From contig JAYKKM010000382.1 in NCBI GenBank assembly GCA_035772405.1, positions 1,132,501-1,196,500 on the forward strand: a stretch of DNA of 64,000 nucleotides, in the 5' to 3' direction. The DNA is from Chrysogorgia sp. JL179-B06. Its lineage: Eukaryota; Cnidaria; Anthozoa; Scleralcyonacea; Chrysogorgiidae. Positions within the stretch are counted from its first letter, which is position 1. Each line of letters starts with the position of its first letter. The notes below the pieces were generated by a model that searched no databases, was not told the DNA's origin, and saw only the letters and a program-made list of their open reading frames with translations. Positions 34,038 through 46,662 of the stretch are shown in pieces. The position numbers and the translations under genes were made by a program.

Positions 34038-34427
34038 TGTGTCAAAAATCCCATCGCTCAATCTTTTAAAAAAATCAAATTCCCCTGTCTCATAAACGTC
34101 AATCAGTCAATAACCTGTCAGTGTCCCCTGCCCCTGAGTAAACATTGATAGGTACATCACAAAATATCTCTAGTGTAGGAATGTGGGCTAATAATATAAT
34201 TATCCAGGCAGTTTCAAATGCTCTTTATTTGACAAATTATTCATATTATGGGAATAGCACCAAATTTCTCCGAGGCTACAATTATACAGCCAATAAATGG
34301 CCAAGGAACAAGGCATGTCTTTATTGGGCATATAGACCTCTTTCATAATGGTTGGCACTGGAGGCAATCCACTGAGGGTCTTTAACCGAGTGGGGACTAG
34401 TACTAGTTGCTAAATTATATTTCTGCC

Positions 34428-34820
34428 CTGCCAGGTTATCTTGACTCTTAGATTACCAATAATCGCCAATTGTCAAATACTCTTAGATTACCAATAATGG
34501 GTAATTCCACAATAGTATATTGTAGGATTCTAGAACTCAACCATCAACACAACACCAATCGTAACACTAACCCCCCGCCTTAAGTGTCTTCCTAACCCTA
34601 ACCCCAACCTGTGTGTTTTAAAAATTGAAGAAACTTGAATAATTTAGCAACTAGTCGTAGTCCGCACTCGGTTGGGTTAGGATTGGTGTTGTGTTGGGGT
34701 TGAGTTCTAGAATCCTACAATATACTGTTGTGGAATTACCCATTATTGGTATCTAAGAGTATTTGACAATTGGCGATTATTGGTAATCTAAGAGTCAAGA
34801 TAACCTGGCAGGGCAGAAAT
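34428..34820. mobile_element. Nested inverted-repeat element, left arm only
   Basis: CTGCCAGGTTATCTTGACTC, TTAGATTACCAATAAT and TAATTCCACAATAGTATATT pair with AATATACTGTTGTGGAATTA, ATTATTGGTAATCTAAGAG and GAGTCAAGATAACCTGGCAG; arms are about 120 bp. Its centre contains CCTAACCCTAACCCC and a copy of the neighbouring arm sequence (TTTAGCAACTAGTCGTAGTC, compare 35669). The right arm goes from TTTCTGCCC directly to AATTTCGTTCCC, so the element is absent there. Confidence 0.7.
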
Positions 34821-34896
34821 CAATCTCGTTCCCAGGCCTGCGTTCCCCCTGACCTGCGGGGGGAAATTGAGACTCTGGGATAATCCATCGCCGGAA

Positions 34897-35594
34897 GTAT
34901 TTTGATTAGCTGACTATAATTGGAATAATTAGCAAAGCACAATATTGTTCGAACAGGCGTTTACAAAATGTTTTGGAAGACCTCTCTATCTTCTATTAAG
35001 GCTTCTATGTGGGCGAATATTATTTGGCTTGGCTGGACAATCTGCTCATATAAAGACACTCCACCTTTCGTTGTCCGTATACGCTAAATTGTAGCATACC
35101 CGTCCACTTTCGCTATTTGTATCTGTTGACAGTTAGTAAAAGGGTCAAATAACGGAAAGTTCATCATATACAATTGCTTCGTTCTATTGTGAAACCACAT
35201 TTAATTTGACAACTATCAACAAGTACACACAATATAAACCTTCGACACCTATTTAAAAAGATTTTAGAGCAACCTGGTTTGTATTTCTGCCTTTAAGTGC
35301 GGTTTCAAAAATACGGCCCGAACGGGTATTCTATAATTGCTCCCAAATTGTGTCTTTTCCTCGGAATATATACTCTTCATATTGATGCTTCATATTGAAC
35401 TGAGCGCTTCATATTGATGCTCCTTTATTACAATATCCACTTTCTTCAGTTTTTGTAAATACTTTCCTAAAGCAGCATGAAAAATATCAATACCTCGTCC
35501 GACAAATTATGCCAAAAGCAAAGTAAATGCTTCTTCGCAGGCCTCCCGGTTTATTGTCACGCATGCGTTCTTAGTAACCGGAACCATGTTCTGT
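34897..35594. other. Spacer at the centre of the giant palindrome
   Basis: About 700 bases present once. It holds short open frames without recognisable domains and a TTGACGCTTCATATTGA-like duplication (35385-35420, CTTCATATTGATGCT twice). The flanks share CCGGAA-rich segments related to 28145. This is where a head-to-head junction would have to be tested. Confidence 0.6.
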
Positions 35595-36044
35595 TTCCGG
35601 CGATGGATTATCCCAGACCACAGGTCAGGGGGAACGCAGGCTATGGGAACGAAATTGGGCAGAAATATAATTTAGCAACTAGTACTAGTCCCCACTCGGT
35701 TAAAGACCCTCAGTGGTTGCCTCCAGTGCCAACCATTATGAAAGACATCTATATGCCCAATAAAGACATGCCTTGTTCTTTGGCCATTTATTGGCTGTAT
35801 AATTGTAGCCTCGGAGAAATTTGGTGCTATTCTCATAATATGAATAATTTGTCAAATAAAGAGCATTTGAAACTGCCTGGGTAATTATATTATTAGCCCA
35901 CATTCCTACACTAGAGATATTTTGTGATGTACCTATCAATGTTAACTCAGGGGGAGGGGACACTGACAGGTTATTGACTGATTGAAGTTTCAGGGGAATT
36001 TGATTTTTTTAAAAGATTGAGGGATGGAATTTTTGACACAAAAA

Positions 36045-36212
36045 ATAATTTTAATACTAAATTCTTATTAACCAAGCGCGAGGTCATTACGGGAAAATAT
36101 CAGACCGAGGTCTTGACAGTACGGACCAAGCCCATAGGTTATATTAGCTGATATTTTCCCCTTAATAACCAAGCGGTCGAGGTTAATAAGAGGTTTATTA
36201 TATGGCATGGCT
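36045..36212. repeat. Hairpin palindrome (right-arm copy)
   Basis: The mirror of 33866-34037: CTTATTAACCAAGCGCGAGG pairs with CGGTCGAGGTTAATAAGAG around CAGACCGAGGTCTTGAC. The structure is kept despite substitutions. Confidence 0.75.
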
Positions 36213-37017
36213 TTTTTAAACAACAATCAACATACTTTACATACGTTTTGAATGACAAAATCGTCATTTTCAATCTTGTTCTTGTTCTTCTATTGTTTTC
36301 ATGATAGTAAGACTCTCTTTTAGATTGTTCATCGTCCGACTCATACATGATTTAGTGCTTAATTTACTAAATTTGTTAAATTTTTGCTGCTTTTCAAAAT
36401 TTCCTATCATTGTTCGGCTTGTTCCTTTGTAAAGAAAATGGTTGACAAAATTCGTAATCCGGACTGGTCCATCACCGGGAAATAACTTTTTATTTCTTTG
36501 GCACTTTTTATTATTATATGAAATCAATGTTGTATTTCTTGGTCTTCAGACTTCGCTTCCTTTAACATTGTCAAAACACCGGACTAGCATTATTTTCTAT
36601 TGTTTCTTTCTTGTCTGGATACTAAAATTTACTTTTATAATGTTTATTGTTCATCTTATTTAATTTATTTTCATCATTTCGAGACAATAACTCTCTTATT
36701 AGGATTTTGTGTTCGTTCCCGATAATCACAGAGCATTAGCCAGTGAAATGTTATCCATAAACATAGTTGCCATAATGTTCTGTCCAACTTATCACCTTTA
36801 TCAACCTTGTGATTACAATAATAAAGATCAAGAATTGTTTTTCTAACAAACAGTATATTAACTATTAATAATACTGTAGCTTTATAAGCAAGCAATCTAA
36901 AATCCTGCACAGCATTAAACTTGTGTCATGCAATATGCTACTGTTTTATTTAATATGATACATAATTCTATAAAACTTTGCACTGTCCTTGGGACCTAGT
37001 TTAAAGACTAATCAATT

Positions 37018-37212
37018 TTAAAATCCTCCAGCTTCATAGGTGATCCACTCAAATTCTCTCAATGCTTCTTCTCTTTGGGCAGATAGAAGCTTTTGCCCGC
37101 GTTGTCGTTGTTGCCCGCGTCGTCGTTTCTCTTTCTCTGTTGTTGGACTCGTTTCCAGTGGCGGCGCCCACCCCCCATATTGCCCACTGACCACCCCCCC
37201 CCATTTTGCCAC
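37018..37212 (-). pseudogene. Second Mutator-like transposase C-terminus, right copy
   Basis: The minus-strand counterpart of 32671-32862, ending REEALREFEW and YEAGGF. The open frame is kept in both arms but lacks any transposase core. Confidence 0.55.
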
Positions 37213-37544
37213 CCGCTGGAATGTGAAGACATATTTATTATTTTTAATACGTTATATGACACAGATAACTAAAAAATAAAATAAAAATAACTAGCGCAAA
37301 TGAAGCAAACTGAATAACAGAATAAGTATTGAAGAAATCGAAAGCGCTTACGACCAAGCTCTGGTGTGACAGTGTTTTGCGTTTGTTTTAATACGTGTTA
37401 ATACGTTTGAATTTTGCATTGTGGCCTTTGCTAAAGGTACGGGCATGACTTGTCAACTGTTGTCAACTCGTAGTCTAATGTAACTGGTCTTACACGTACA
37501 TTTATGTGAAAAAAGATTTTGCCCCCCCCCCCCCAAATTCGTTT

Positions 37545-37985
37545 GTTCAAGGACTGGAACTGACGTACAAGACCGCGTAGGGGGCTGAAACTGGCGTAGA
37601 TTGGCCTCCGTATCCATCATATTTGTCTTCACATTATGCTGGAACATATTCCTCCAGTTATATATAGAACTCACTGGATCAAACAACGCAGTCCTTTTCT
37701 CAAATTGGCTATATACACTAACCAGATGCAGAGCTAAAGGGCGGTGCCCTGTCTTGTACTTAAGTGATTAATTGCCGAGGGAGAAACTGACCCTGCCTGA
37801 TAGTAGGTTCTAGTGAACACATACTGCAATGCAAGGATATTGTAACTGTAATACTGTGCGGAGGGGGTCTACCTGAAAAGCTCTATTTGCTAGTAGTGTA
37901 ACTTGAAAAGCTATGAAATGGTTCATGTTGCATCTGAACCATGGCAAACTATACATCAATTTAAATCTTATGGTACTAGGAATCT
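37545..37985. other. Right-arm-specific segment (~430 bp)
   Basis: After the C tract at 37521-37534 the right arm carries sequence (GTTTGTTCAAGGACTGGAAC onward to GGAATCTGAAATTGTAATG) with no counterpart in the left arm, where a G tract at 32352-32361 is followed by the shared part. Contains no open frame of note. Insertion here or deletion in the left arm. Confidence 0.6.
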
Positions 37986-38664
37986 GAAATTGTAATGTAA
38001 TTTGGCATTATATCAAATTGTAACCTGACATCAGTCAATTTATTGTGCACCATGCTGTGAATGACCACACACTATTCTAGAAAAGATATCTCTTGTAGAT
38101 TTTAGTCAAATTTTGTATTGTTTTTTATTCTTATATAAAAATCACTAATTTCTGGGATAAGCGGAGGTTATTTTGAAATCATATTTTTGTGTCGCCAGTT
38201 ACAAAGAAAAAATTATATAGAATAAATATAATTTGTATACCATAATTTCTTTACTATTCGCAATGCTCGTAATTATATGCGGAAAGGAAATATAGTAAAT
38301 AAACGTGACCGGAAGGACAGGCATGCATAGTTTAAGTGACATGACAAAGGATAGGTATAAAACCCAGGAAATTCGTGTGGTTCCAAACTGTACCGCTATC
38401 GCCTTGTCTGGTCGGTGGATCAATATTTCTCCCCATACCTTATTTCCACTGAGCAGATAAGGCGAGCGTTGCAGAATAGATTACTATTAGTACTGCAAAT
38501 ATTCCCTGGAATCCCAGAAATTTGAAGTTATTTGAACTCTCCATTCTCAAGATATCTTTCTAAACTCATTTTGAGAAAATAACCTTTAAAGATTAAATCA
38601 ACATGATTATAATTTTTTTCTAAATATTCATAGCGTTTTGTTCATTTTTAAAGACTAATCAATT

Positions 38665-39925
38665 TTAAAATCCTCCAGCTTCATAGGTGACCCACTCAAC
38701 TTCTCTCAATGCTTCTTCTCTTTGGGTAGATAGAAGTTTTCCCGCGTCGTCGTTTCTTCCCTTTCTCTGTTGTTGGACTCGTTTCCTGTCTTTTTAGCAG
38801 ATACTGCCTTCTTATGGTGACCGTCTGGTATTAAAGGGGCAGTAAGATGCAAAAATAATTTATCCCAATTTGGGCTTTATCTAGAAGTGAATTCGAAATA
38901 AGCAAGAATAGCGCTCTTACTTTGTCAATGTCTTATCTTGTTCCAGAGATTTTTCAGTTTTTAAAAGCTGTAAGTGAGATATCTACGTCATCTACTCCAC
39001 TCAAGTGCTAAAAATGAGGAATATCTTTGGAGATAGCGGCTAGATTGTGCTGAAACGTTCCAGATGTATGCTACTAAAAATAGGACACTGCACTGTGTAT
39101 AGTTAATGCTTTATACATTTTTCATTTTAGAGATTTCCTTTAGTTTACATTTTGGAGTATATGACGTCATAAGTCATTTGTATCTTTCAAAAACGTCAAT
39201 ATCTCTGGAACAACATAAGATATTGACTAAGTAAGAACGCTATTCTTCCTCATTTTTTTAGTATTAATAGATAAAATAAAAATTGGATGGACGATTTTCG
39301 GTCTTACTACCCCTTTAAAAGCTATTCCATCACTCGATGTTGACTTGCTGCACCACCATGAAAATGACACACAGATGCTACGGCACAGTGAACAATCGTG
39401 GCACCATGATTCTTGTGTTTTGGACAACGAATCCAAACCAATGCGTTTTTCATTGGTTTGCATTTGCATTCTTATTTTAGTTTTGGGTTGTTTCATGTAC
39501 ACATCTTGCTAGTAACTTACTTTCACTTAACTTCATGAAGACAGGCCGCAATATCGCTAAGAAAACTTTAGGAAGGCAATTACCACCATTGTAAGTTTTT
39601 AGATTTTGCCACTTGCACCAGGATACCTCACAAGGAGGACAAATCAATGTTGCTTTTTTGCATCATTTAAGTCCAATAGCAATGATGTTTTTCTTCATTT
39701 TGTAAACTGCTATTTCCACCTCTCTTTCTGTTGGTTTTGACTTTGTGATTGTATTCTGGAGAATGGCAAGCCCATAATACTTTTAGATCCGCTTAACTTT
39801 CGTTCTGTGAGACGGGCACGTCCTCTTATGGTCTTTCTATCGGATAGTTTTCATGTCATATCCAGCATATCATCCGTTCCCCTTGTTCTTAAAATTGCCG
39901 ATCAACTGGGCGCCATTTTGATTTT
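38665..39925 (-). pseudogene. Mutator-like transposase C-terminal half, right copy
   Basis: The mirror of 30340-31608, ending in the complement of the YEAGGF-stop at 38665. It keeps LTERKVK-type and CPPCEVSWCKWQ blocks, and the same TTAA-flanked MITE (38835-39314) interrupts it. Stops and frameshifts are shared with the left copy, so the element was dead before the two arms separated. Confidence 0.6.
38835..39314. mobile_element. TTAA-flanked MITE, right-arm copy
   Basis: Ends AGGGGCAGTAAGATGC and GTCTTACTACCCCT, with TTAA at 38831-38834 and 39315-39318. The mirror of 30954-31436. Confidence 0.7.
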
Positions 39926-40639
39926 ACAATCGCCCGAAACATCTTCAGACTCAAACACACTCAACCCTTCGTATTTACAATTGCGGTCCCCTGCCCAGCG
40001 CTTTATGTTCTGTGTCTGTGTGTGAGTTCGTTCGTTCATTCATTCATTCCGAATCAATAGCAAGCGACCTTTTTGACGCCACGGAAGTCAACCGAAGTAT
40101 ATTACTTATGTTTTGGCGGCTTTTAAGTAAATTAACTATGCTTTGGCTGCGTAAAATCCACAATAACCGCCCGATCTCGCCCAAAATACCCTGAGCGGAT
40201 TCATCGATATTCTTATTTTAGTTCATTGCTCTTTTGATTCCAACTTTGATCTTCGCAGCTCGAGAAACGTTCATATGTAAAATCTTCGGCTTCAGTTTCG
40301 CTTGATGCGTAATACGAAACTAGATCCCAAGGATAGTACAAAATTACATGTAGTAAAAATGTGCTAGTTTAACGCAATTGACTGCATAAGGTAAATGGCA
40401 ATGCCATGGCCAGATTTTAGATCCCTTGCTCATAAAGAATGAGATGCAGTCTTCTCAAACTCATTAATAATTCATGAATTATCATAGCCAATCCATGAAC
40501 GTATACCGCATCACATGCACGAGTTTTGATACCCAATGAAAACCTGTAGCAAACTTCCTAGTGAACTGGATCACATTTCTTAATCTACATATTAAAATAA
40601 AATCGCTATGGGAGCAAATCGCTAAAGGAATACTCGTTT

Positions 40640-40805
40640 GAGAAGCTAGATCAAACACTCGTTTGTCGTGTTTCATCAGGGGACTCCAAACACTCGAAAA
40701 CAATAAAAACCTCGGGCTACGCCCTCGGTTTTCATTTGTTTTCTCGTGTTTGGAACCCCTGATGAAACACTCAAACTCGTGTTTGATCTATTACATCAAC
40801 AATTG
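40640..40805. repeat. Hairpin palindrome (right-arm copy)
   Basis: The mirror of 29460-29628. AACCTCGGGCTACGCCCTCGG forms the tip and AAACACTCGAAAAC / GTTTTCTCGTGTTT the flanks. Confidence 0.8.
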
Positions 40806-43800
40806 ATGTTTATTAAACAAGACGCCCGCTAGGCGTTAACTCAGGCTACTTGAGGTAGTAGGCAAATTCAATATACACAAATCTATAGTTGTACAATGGC
40901 TGATCCCGGTTGGCTAGAACTGAATTGTGTCAGCATACAGGATAGCTCGTTTGCCATGCAGGTCAGACTTCTCAGTAAGCCAACTTGGATACTGAGCCAA
41001 CTCACCTTCATATAATTCAAGGCCGTTGGCCAACCTCTATGTTATGGGTTTGCAATGATGGAAAATGTAACCACCCCTGCACTGACAGCTGTATCATTAC
41101 ATGTGCCTGAGCTGGCCATGCGCTCATGTAATAACAATTCATCTGGTCAGTCTGGCAAACAGGTTCAGTTTGAGCATGCAAGCATTAAATCAGTTAATCT
41201 TTTTCTCAGTGTATAAGGCATAGCAATAAATCAAACCATTTAGCTGGCAGTAGCAAGGTGTCATAAGCTATTATAAAAGTAATTCAAAATCTTTATTTCT
41301 TTGTGAAGTTATGTAACATTTTGAGCCAGTAAACATATTCATAATTTTAGCGTATTTATTATTTGAGAGGCTTTATAAATATTAGTGACTAGTCCATTGG
41401 GTACTGTCTCGGTTAGCGAGCCAAGTCGCTTTCCATGTAGTCAAGGCCAAAATTCAGTTCGAAAAGTTGTATGTGGCTGTACAGACCAAGCAAGTGGGCC
41501 AGCCTGCCTCATGTAATATCAGGACAAATTACTGTTTTGATAATAGCGAGCCAGCTTAATGCCTCCATGTACAGCTACAGTAATCATGAATGCCAAAAAT
41601 CAGTTTGAAAAGTGTGTATTTGTGGGGTTGAGGGACAACGGAAAGTACATGGCTGAACAGACCCGTCACTGGTAAACCAGCAAACAATCACTCTTTACTC
41701 CTTGATCTTGATAGTTGGTATGGGTGTCAGAGATTTATATTACTGTGTGTTCATTGTAATAATTTGTGTATAAAGCTTACAGGTAAAATATCAAGTGAAA
41801 CAGGGTTACTCAATGGCAACATTGCATAATCATCATAGATGAATTGATAACAACCAGCAAACAATAACAAACTTCGTCGATGAATCTTCACCAAAATCGC
41901 TTTTAAACAACTCTTTACTCTTGGTGCAACTGCAAACGTTTTCGAGGAACTCTCGAAATGAAATCCTAATATACCATACCCCGGCGAGCAATCTCGTTCC
42001 CAGGGATAATCCATAACCGGAAGTGTATTGATTGGTAAGCTAAGGATTGCCTTTAATTAGATTAACTCTTAATATTTACGCGCCGAGCAGAGGAGGTTTG
42101 ACACACGTGATTATCTTGACCAATCAAATAGCGTCTTTTTTCCGTTCGACTGAGATAAGCTGATCGTGTGGAAAATTCGCATCGAGCTGTATATTTTTGG
42201 ATATAACACTATTTTTATTACTATTTTTTTCTTAAAAACTATTTTGAGGGATTGCTTTGTTGTTCTTCTTATCATATACACTGGATTTTTAATAGTAAAG
42301 TACCTTTTTTCTACATTATTTTGATTGTTGAAATATGTCACTTGATGGACACCATGCGCCAAAACGCCTTGGTGCTTACATTTTTCGAAGAAGAAAATAT
42401 TTAAAATGCGTCGGTAAAAATCCCTAATTTTTGCATGATGAGTTAGATTACTTAATATTCTTTCGTTTTAAACGGATGACCCCCTTTACCCCTCGCTCGT
42501 TTCGGAGTTATTCAATATTGAATAGCATGTATATTTGGGGGTTTGATCACAATATGGCGCCTAATATTTTAACTGGATGAAGTTGTGAAGAACAACTATT
42601 ACTCATCGTTTTCGTACAAAATTTGAAAATTTCTTCTCAATATGGACTTTATTTAGTATAATGACTACCAAGCTATTTTCAGTAAGATAGTGAAACATAT
42701 GTTGTGGTATTTTTTTGTTTTTTTACAGATTATTTATTTATTTCAACTTCGGTTGTCATCGTGAGCTTGGGAGGATTCATATAAGCTGTGTAATATTTAA
42801 GAAATAGAAATAAGAAAATTACACTGGTGTACAATATTTACAACGTGAAGGTTGAGAGAATTTAAAATTTATGTAAATATATCATTCAGTCTATTCTATT
42901 TTGGGTTCTCTTAAACATATTATCAAGTGTTTATAAAGCTACATTTATGAAATCGATATCACAAAATGTGCATAATCAATTGATTAAATTGATTTACATT
43001 ACAATTATTATATACTTTAAATATGCATACAGGAAATATTCCATATTATTATTCAGTATTTTATTAAACAATTTAAAATATTGTGTAATGTATAAATGTG
43101 TGTATAAAGAAACAACTGGCACAAATAATGTCCTGGTGAGAACAAAATTCTCACCTGTACCTTGAAATTATGGCCTTATTATACATTGGTTGAAGTCTTT
43201 TAGTCCATATTATTGATCAAAAGCACTCATAGAATTGTTTGTTTTATTTGATAGCAACAATTGAAAAATAGTCACTTAACAATGCAATTCAAAAGGAATA
43301 TTTTAATTGTACTTTCGCATACTGTACACACATTATGGGAACTATTAACCAGGGGATATTTATAGATACTGTAGCTCTGAGCTGGGCTCTGAGCTTGGTT
43401 ATATATGGTTAGAGTTTTGTTCTTGTAAAGATTCTGAATCCTGAGAAAACAACCTTTTGATGTGTCTTTGTCAAAATCTGTGTCTATTGTCTCTCTGGTA
43501 CAACTATGATGCTCAATAGTGTCACGTACTGTACATTACATCAAGTACCTTAATTACCTATTATCCTCGACTATCTACAATATTATCATTTTCGTAACTA
43601 TTGTAGTCCTAACCCACCTTATCAACTTTTATTGTGGGAGGAAACTGGAAATCGCAGAGAAGATTCAATACTTTCAGCAGAATGCTGACTCTTCTCACCT
43701 GTGATCAAATTTCCAATATGGTGCAGGACTTCAACCCTTAACCTCAATGGTGAAAAGTCATTTAAACAACTGAAGCACCAAAGTTGCAACAACTTACCTA

Positions 43801-44080
43801 TATTTTTTTATTTACTAGTACTATGAATTAACTGTATACCTAGCAGACTTATAAGACAATACTAATTACTAGACCTGCAGAATCAATGACTAATATAAGC
43901 AAAAGTAAGATTGCATGTATGACAGATATTTCTTTAGACGGTATACAACACTTTTTAATGTTTTATCTTAATAATCTTATAAATAAAAATAAGTTTAAAA
44001 AAATAAAAAGTTTAATGGTTGTGAAGTATAATTAGAAGATGCAGGTATAGACATAAATCAGTGGCAATATGTCCAACAAA
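40806..44080. other. Right arm interior, no intact gene
   Basis: The mirror of about 26140-29459. Open frames are below 90 residues and shared by both arms without domain matches. A segment near 41990-42050 mirrors the CCGGTTATGGATTATCC repeat. Confidence 0.45.
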
Positions 44081-44250
44081 TTACACCCTGTTCCATATAG
44101 TCCATGCCAAAATAATAACATTGCTGTCCTTTGGCTTAAGCAGCTCGTGTCCGAGTATAACCTCCACTCTTTTCTTCATGAAGTACTTTATGTGCCTCTT
44201 CAAGTAATCTTGGTATACTTTCTCATGACCATGCAAGGTTCTTAATTCCT
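44081..44250 (-). CDS. Candidate terminal exon, intact only in the right arm
   Basis: On the minus strand an acceptor ATGTTTACAG precedes 44250. The exon then reads LRTLHGHEKVYQDYLKRH, IKYFMKKRVEVILGHE, LLKPKDSNVIILAWT and ends IWNRV with TAA at 44083-44081. The left-arm counterpart (25980-26131) is disrupted by a one-base insertion and a ~33-bp deletion. I recognise no family, and no convincing upstream exon was found. Confidence 0.35.
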
Positions 44251-44385
44251 CTGTAAACATGTAATGATGAAAATTTCATGTTATATTATTATAGTTGAAC
44301 TTCCCTGAGCAACCACCTCTATGTGACCACTGGTGCAAATTACCATACACTGTACATGTATTTTTCTCATACAAATAATAAACCT

Positions 44386-44545
44386 CATCGACTACCTCCT
44401 GTAAGCAACCACCTCCTGTAAGCAACCACCTCCTGTAAGCAACCACCTCCTGTAAGCAACCACCTCCTGTAAGCAACCACCTCCTGTAAGCAACCACCTC
44501 CTGTAAGCAACCACCTCCTGTAAGTAACCAACTCCTGTAATCAAC
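44386..44545. repeat. 17-bp minisatellite, right arm only
   Basis: CTCCTGTAAGCAACCAC is repeated about nine times, the last units decaying (AACTCCTGTAATCAACC). It translates on the minus strand to a WLLTGGGCLQEVVAYR-type repeat, which explains the open frames here. It lies within the ~390 bp absent from the left arm, where ACAGGTTAGGGTAATTTGCA bridges the gap. Confidence 0.9.
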
Positions 44546-44599
44546 CAACTATGCTTGAAATTTTCGGTCGTCACTTACAAGAGCTTTGACTGAGTAATT

Positions 44600-46440
44600 A
44601 TAAGTTGTACTGTTAGCCAAACCACAAAAGCTTTCTTATATATAATATCTACAAAATATCTTTCATATTTTAATTTGTTACCATTTTTATGGCTTATTCT
44701 TCTTTCTATTTTAAAACTTATAAAGCCTGTTTAGGTTTCTATTAGGCCCCTAGCCCTAGCAAATTACGATATCAAACAATATAAATATAAATAAATAATA
44801 TATGGGCGAAATAAAATTGAATCCTAAAAAATATTAATAATTACTGACAAATATCCTGTTATCTCCTCTTTGGGATTACACTGTGCATGGAAACAAAATT
44901 TACATAAATAATTAAACAAATATCTCACTGGTTTTACATAATTAAAAGATTATACCAACCTTACACAACGTGTTTGTTGTCAGCACATTGATAAGGCAGG
45001 GAGAGTAATGCCATCGATTTACTCAATATTCAACTTTTCAAACGACGAACTTGGTATTGTAAAAAAAATTCAAAAGAAAAATCACACTGAAGGAAATCCC
45101 TGCTCTCATTGGTAAAAATTGCAGCCTGAAATAATGACATCCTTGGGAATCAAAAGCGTCCATCTTGAGATGTTACCTTCGGAACGAGCAAAGCTCAAAT
45201 ATCGACTGCGTTCTAAAATCAGCGGGCGGACCGTGATCCTTCGCGCTACTGTACGTCCAACCTCCTCTGCGCGCCGAGTGTTTCGTTCAAACGGTATTGT
45301 ACTTCGTTCTTATGGCAGCGTTTACACCAAAAAAGCTTTCTTCGGACAAACTTTTAGTCGTGTCGTGTTTCCAGAAAAGCTCAAAAAAACCTGTCCACGT
45401 TTAAATGTATTGACATCGTACGCGAAATGCGAGCGCCTGGTTTATAAGAAGACTCTCAAGTCGCCCCATTGTACCTAGCATTTGGAATTCTCATGAATGT
45501 TAGATCCAGAGAGTCAACCATGGTGCAAAAATTTGCCTCAGTTCTTATTGGTTCAGAAAATGCGACCAAAAAGTATCTTGATTTCTCCACCTAAATGATC
45601 GGACGTAGTGTTTATATTGCAGAACATAAACGGCGAGAACACAACTTACACAAGCCATCGAGAATCAAAACAAAGATCGATCAAATATTTTCCCAAGCCT
45701 CACGAACGCGTAAACTTGTATATAGCGTCAGGTGTGTCTTGGTCGTTTATAAAAAGGTGTTACCGTTAATTTTTGTGCTGTCAAGTCTTTTATTGTTTGA
45801 AGTTTCAACAACCAGCCAACACCTAATACACAATGCAGTGTTTATCGACCTTTTTGGCTTCGTTGCCGCGAGTTACAAAAATTCTAAAATCATATTCTTT
45901 TCTGTCCCAAATTCCAATTGGTTGCTAATTTAAACACCAGACAATTTTTTCCCCTCTGAAGAGATCCTCGAGAATTATTAACGTGTCTAGGGAAGATTCT
46001 TGCGAAGAACTCGATATTGGCATAGATAGTTCTCACGTCCCAGAAAATACTCTCGGTCTATTTGTAGCGCATGCTCTTTTCAATCGACGCCCTGTTTTCC
46101 GATAGGTATTCCTTATAGTATTAGTATTCCTTATAAGGAAGCGCAAATAGAAGGCATTGACGAGAAAATAGAGTGAATTAACGAGCAAATAGCTGACACG
46201 TTCAACCCTCGTACTAGCCTCCTTGTTGATTGGATTGTAACCGACCCCAAAACAACAAAGGTCCTAACCCTTTGGCAAACGTTTTCTTGAGAAATAAACC
46301 ACCCCCAAAGCTATAGAATATATCAAAGGAAAGTTAAATTATCTATTTACAACATGCGTACAGCTTTATCCCGGTAGCTAACTTAGTTCTCTTTAAAAGC
46401 GCGGATAATCGAACATGCCCAAAATATAATTTTCCTAATA
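44600..46440. other. Right arm outer interior, no gene recognised
   Basis: The mirror of about 24200-25850. The largest open frame (45119-45478, 119 residues, R/K/S-rich) has no recognisable domain and is not kept in the left arm, where an antisense open frame is the longest. Probably non-coding intergenic sequence upstream of the zinc-finger gene. Confidence 0.4.
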
Positions 46441-46662
46441 CGGATATGTATTTGTTCGTTAATGCATATAGTTACTCCCCAACCGGGTTTGGAAGGCCGG
46501 CGTACTTCAAAGGTACACGTGACCAATTCGACTTTTATGTTGAAGGTGCCCGTCTCGTGACAGCGAAGGTGCATCAAATCGAAAAAAATCGTAGTGTTGT
46601 GGTCTTTGCGAAAGTTATATTGCTTGGCATAAGTCGTATTCTAGGAAGCTTTTATTTGTGAA
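46441..46662 (+). promoter_or_regulatory. Conserved 5' flank of the zinc-finger gene
   Basis: The segment with GACAGCGAAGGTGCATCAAA, TCGTAGTGTTGTGG and CTTGGCATAAGTCGTATTCT is retained in both arms (left: about 23970-24180 on the minus strand). It directly precedes the start codon and probably contains the 5' UTR; no core promoter element can be assigned. Confidence 0.3.

Larger units (their letters stand above)
22998..34896. repeat. Left arm of a giant inverted repeat (~11.9 kb)
   Basis: The reverse complement of this arm matches 35595-47630 along its length. Mirrored checkpoints are 23286-23576 with 47054 onward, 26346-26636 with 43519 onward, 30241-30459 with 39807-40025, 32947-33222 with 36674-36910 and 33730-33939 with 36139-36348. 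Outer match ends at TGTTCTGCAA (22998 to 47630); inner match ends near TTCCGGCGATGG (34896 to 35595). In the 30241 checkpoint the 72-residue translations differ at 5 positions. Most of the arm has no intact gene. Confidence 0.93.

Noticed and set aside
44276..44574. WLLTGGGCLQEVV-type repeat protein
   Set aside because: It arises from the 17-bp minisatellite, present in only one palindrome arm.
45119..45478. 119-residue basic open frame in the right arm
   Set aside because: Not preserved in the left arm, where the antisense strand is open instead; probably chance.
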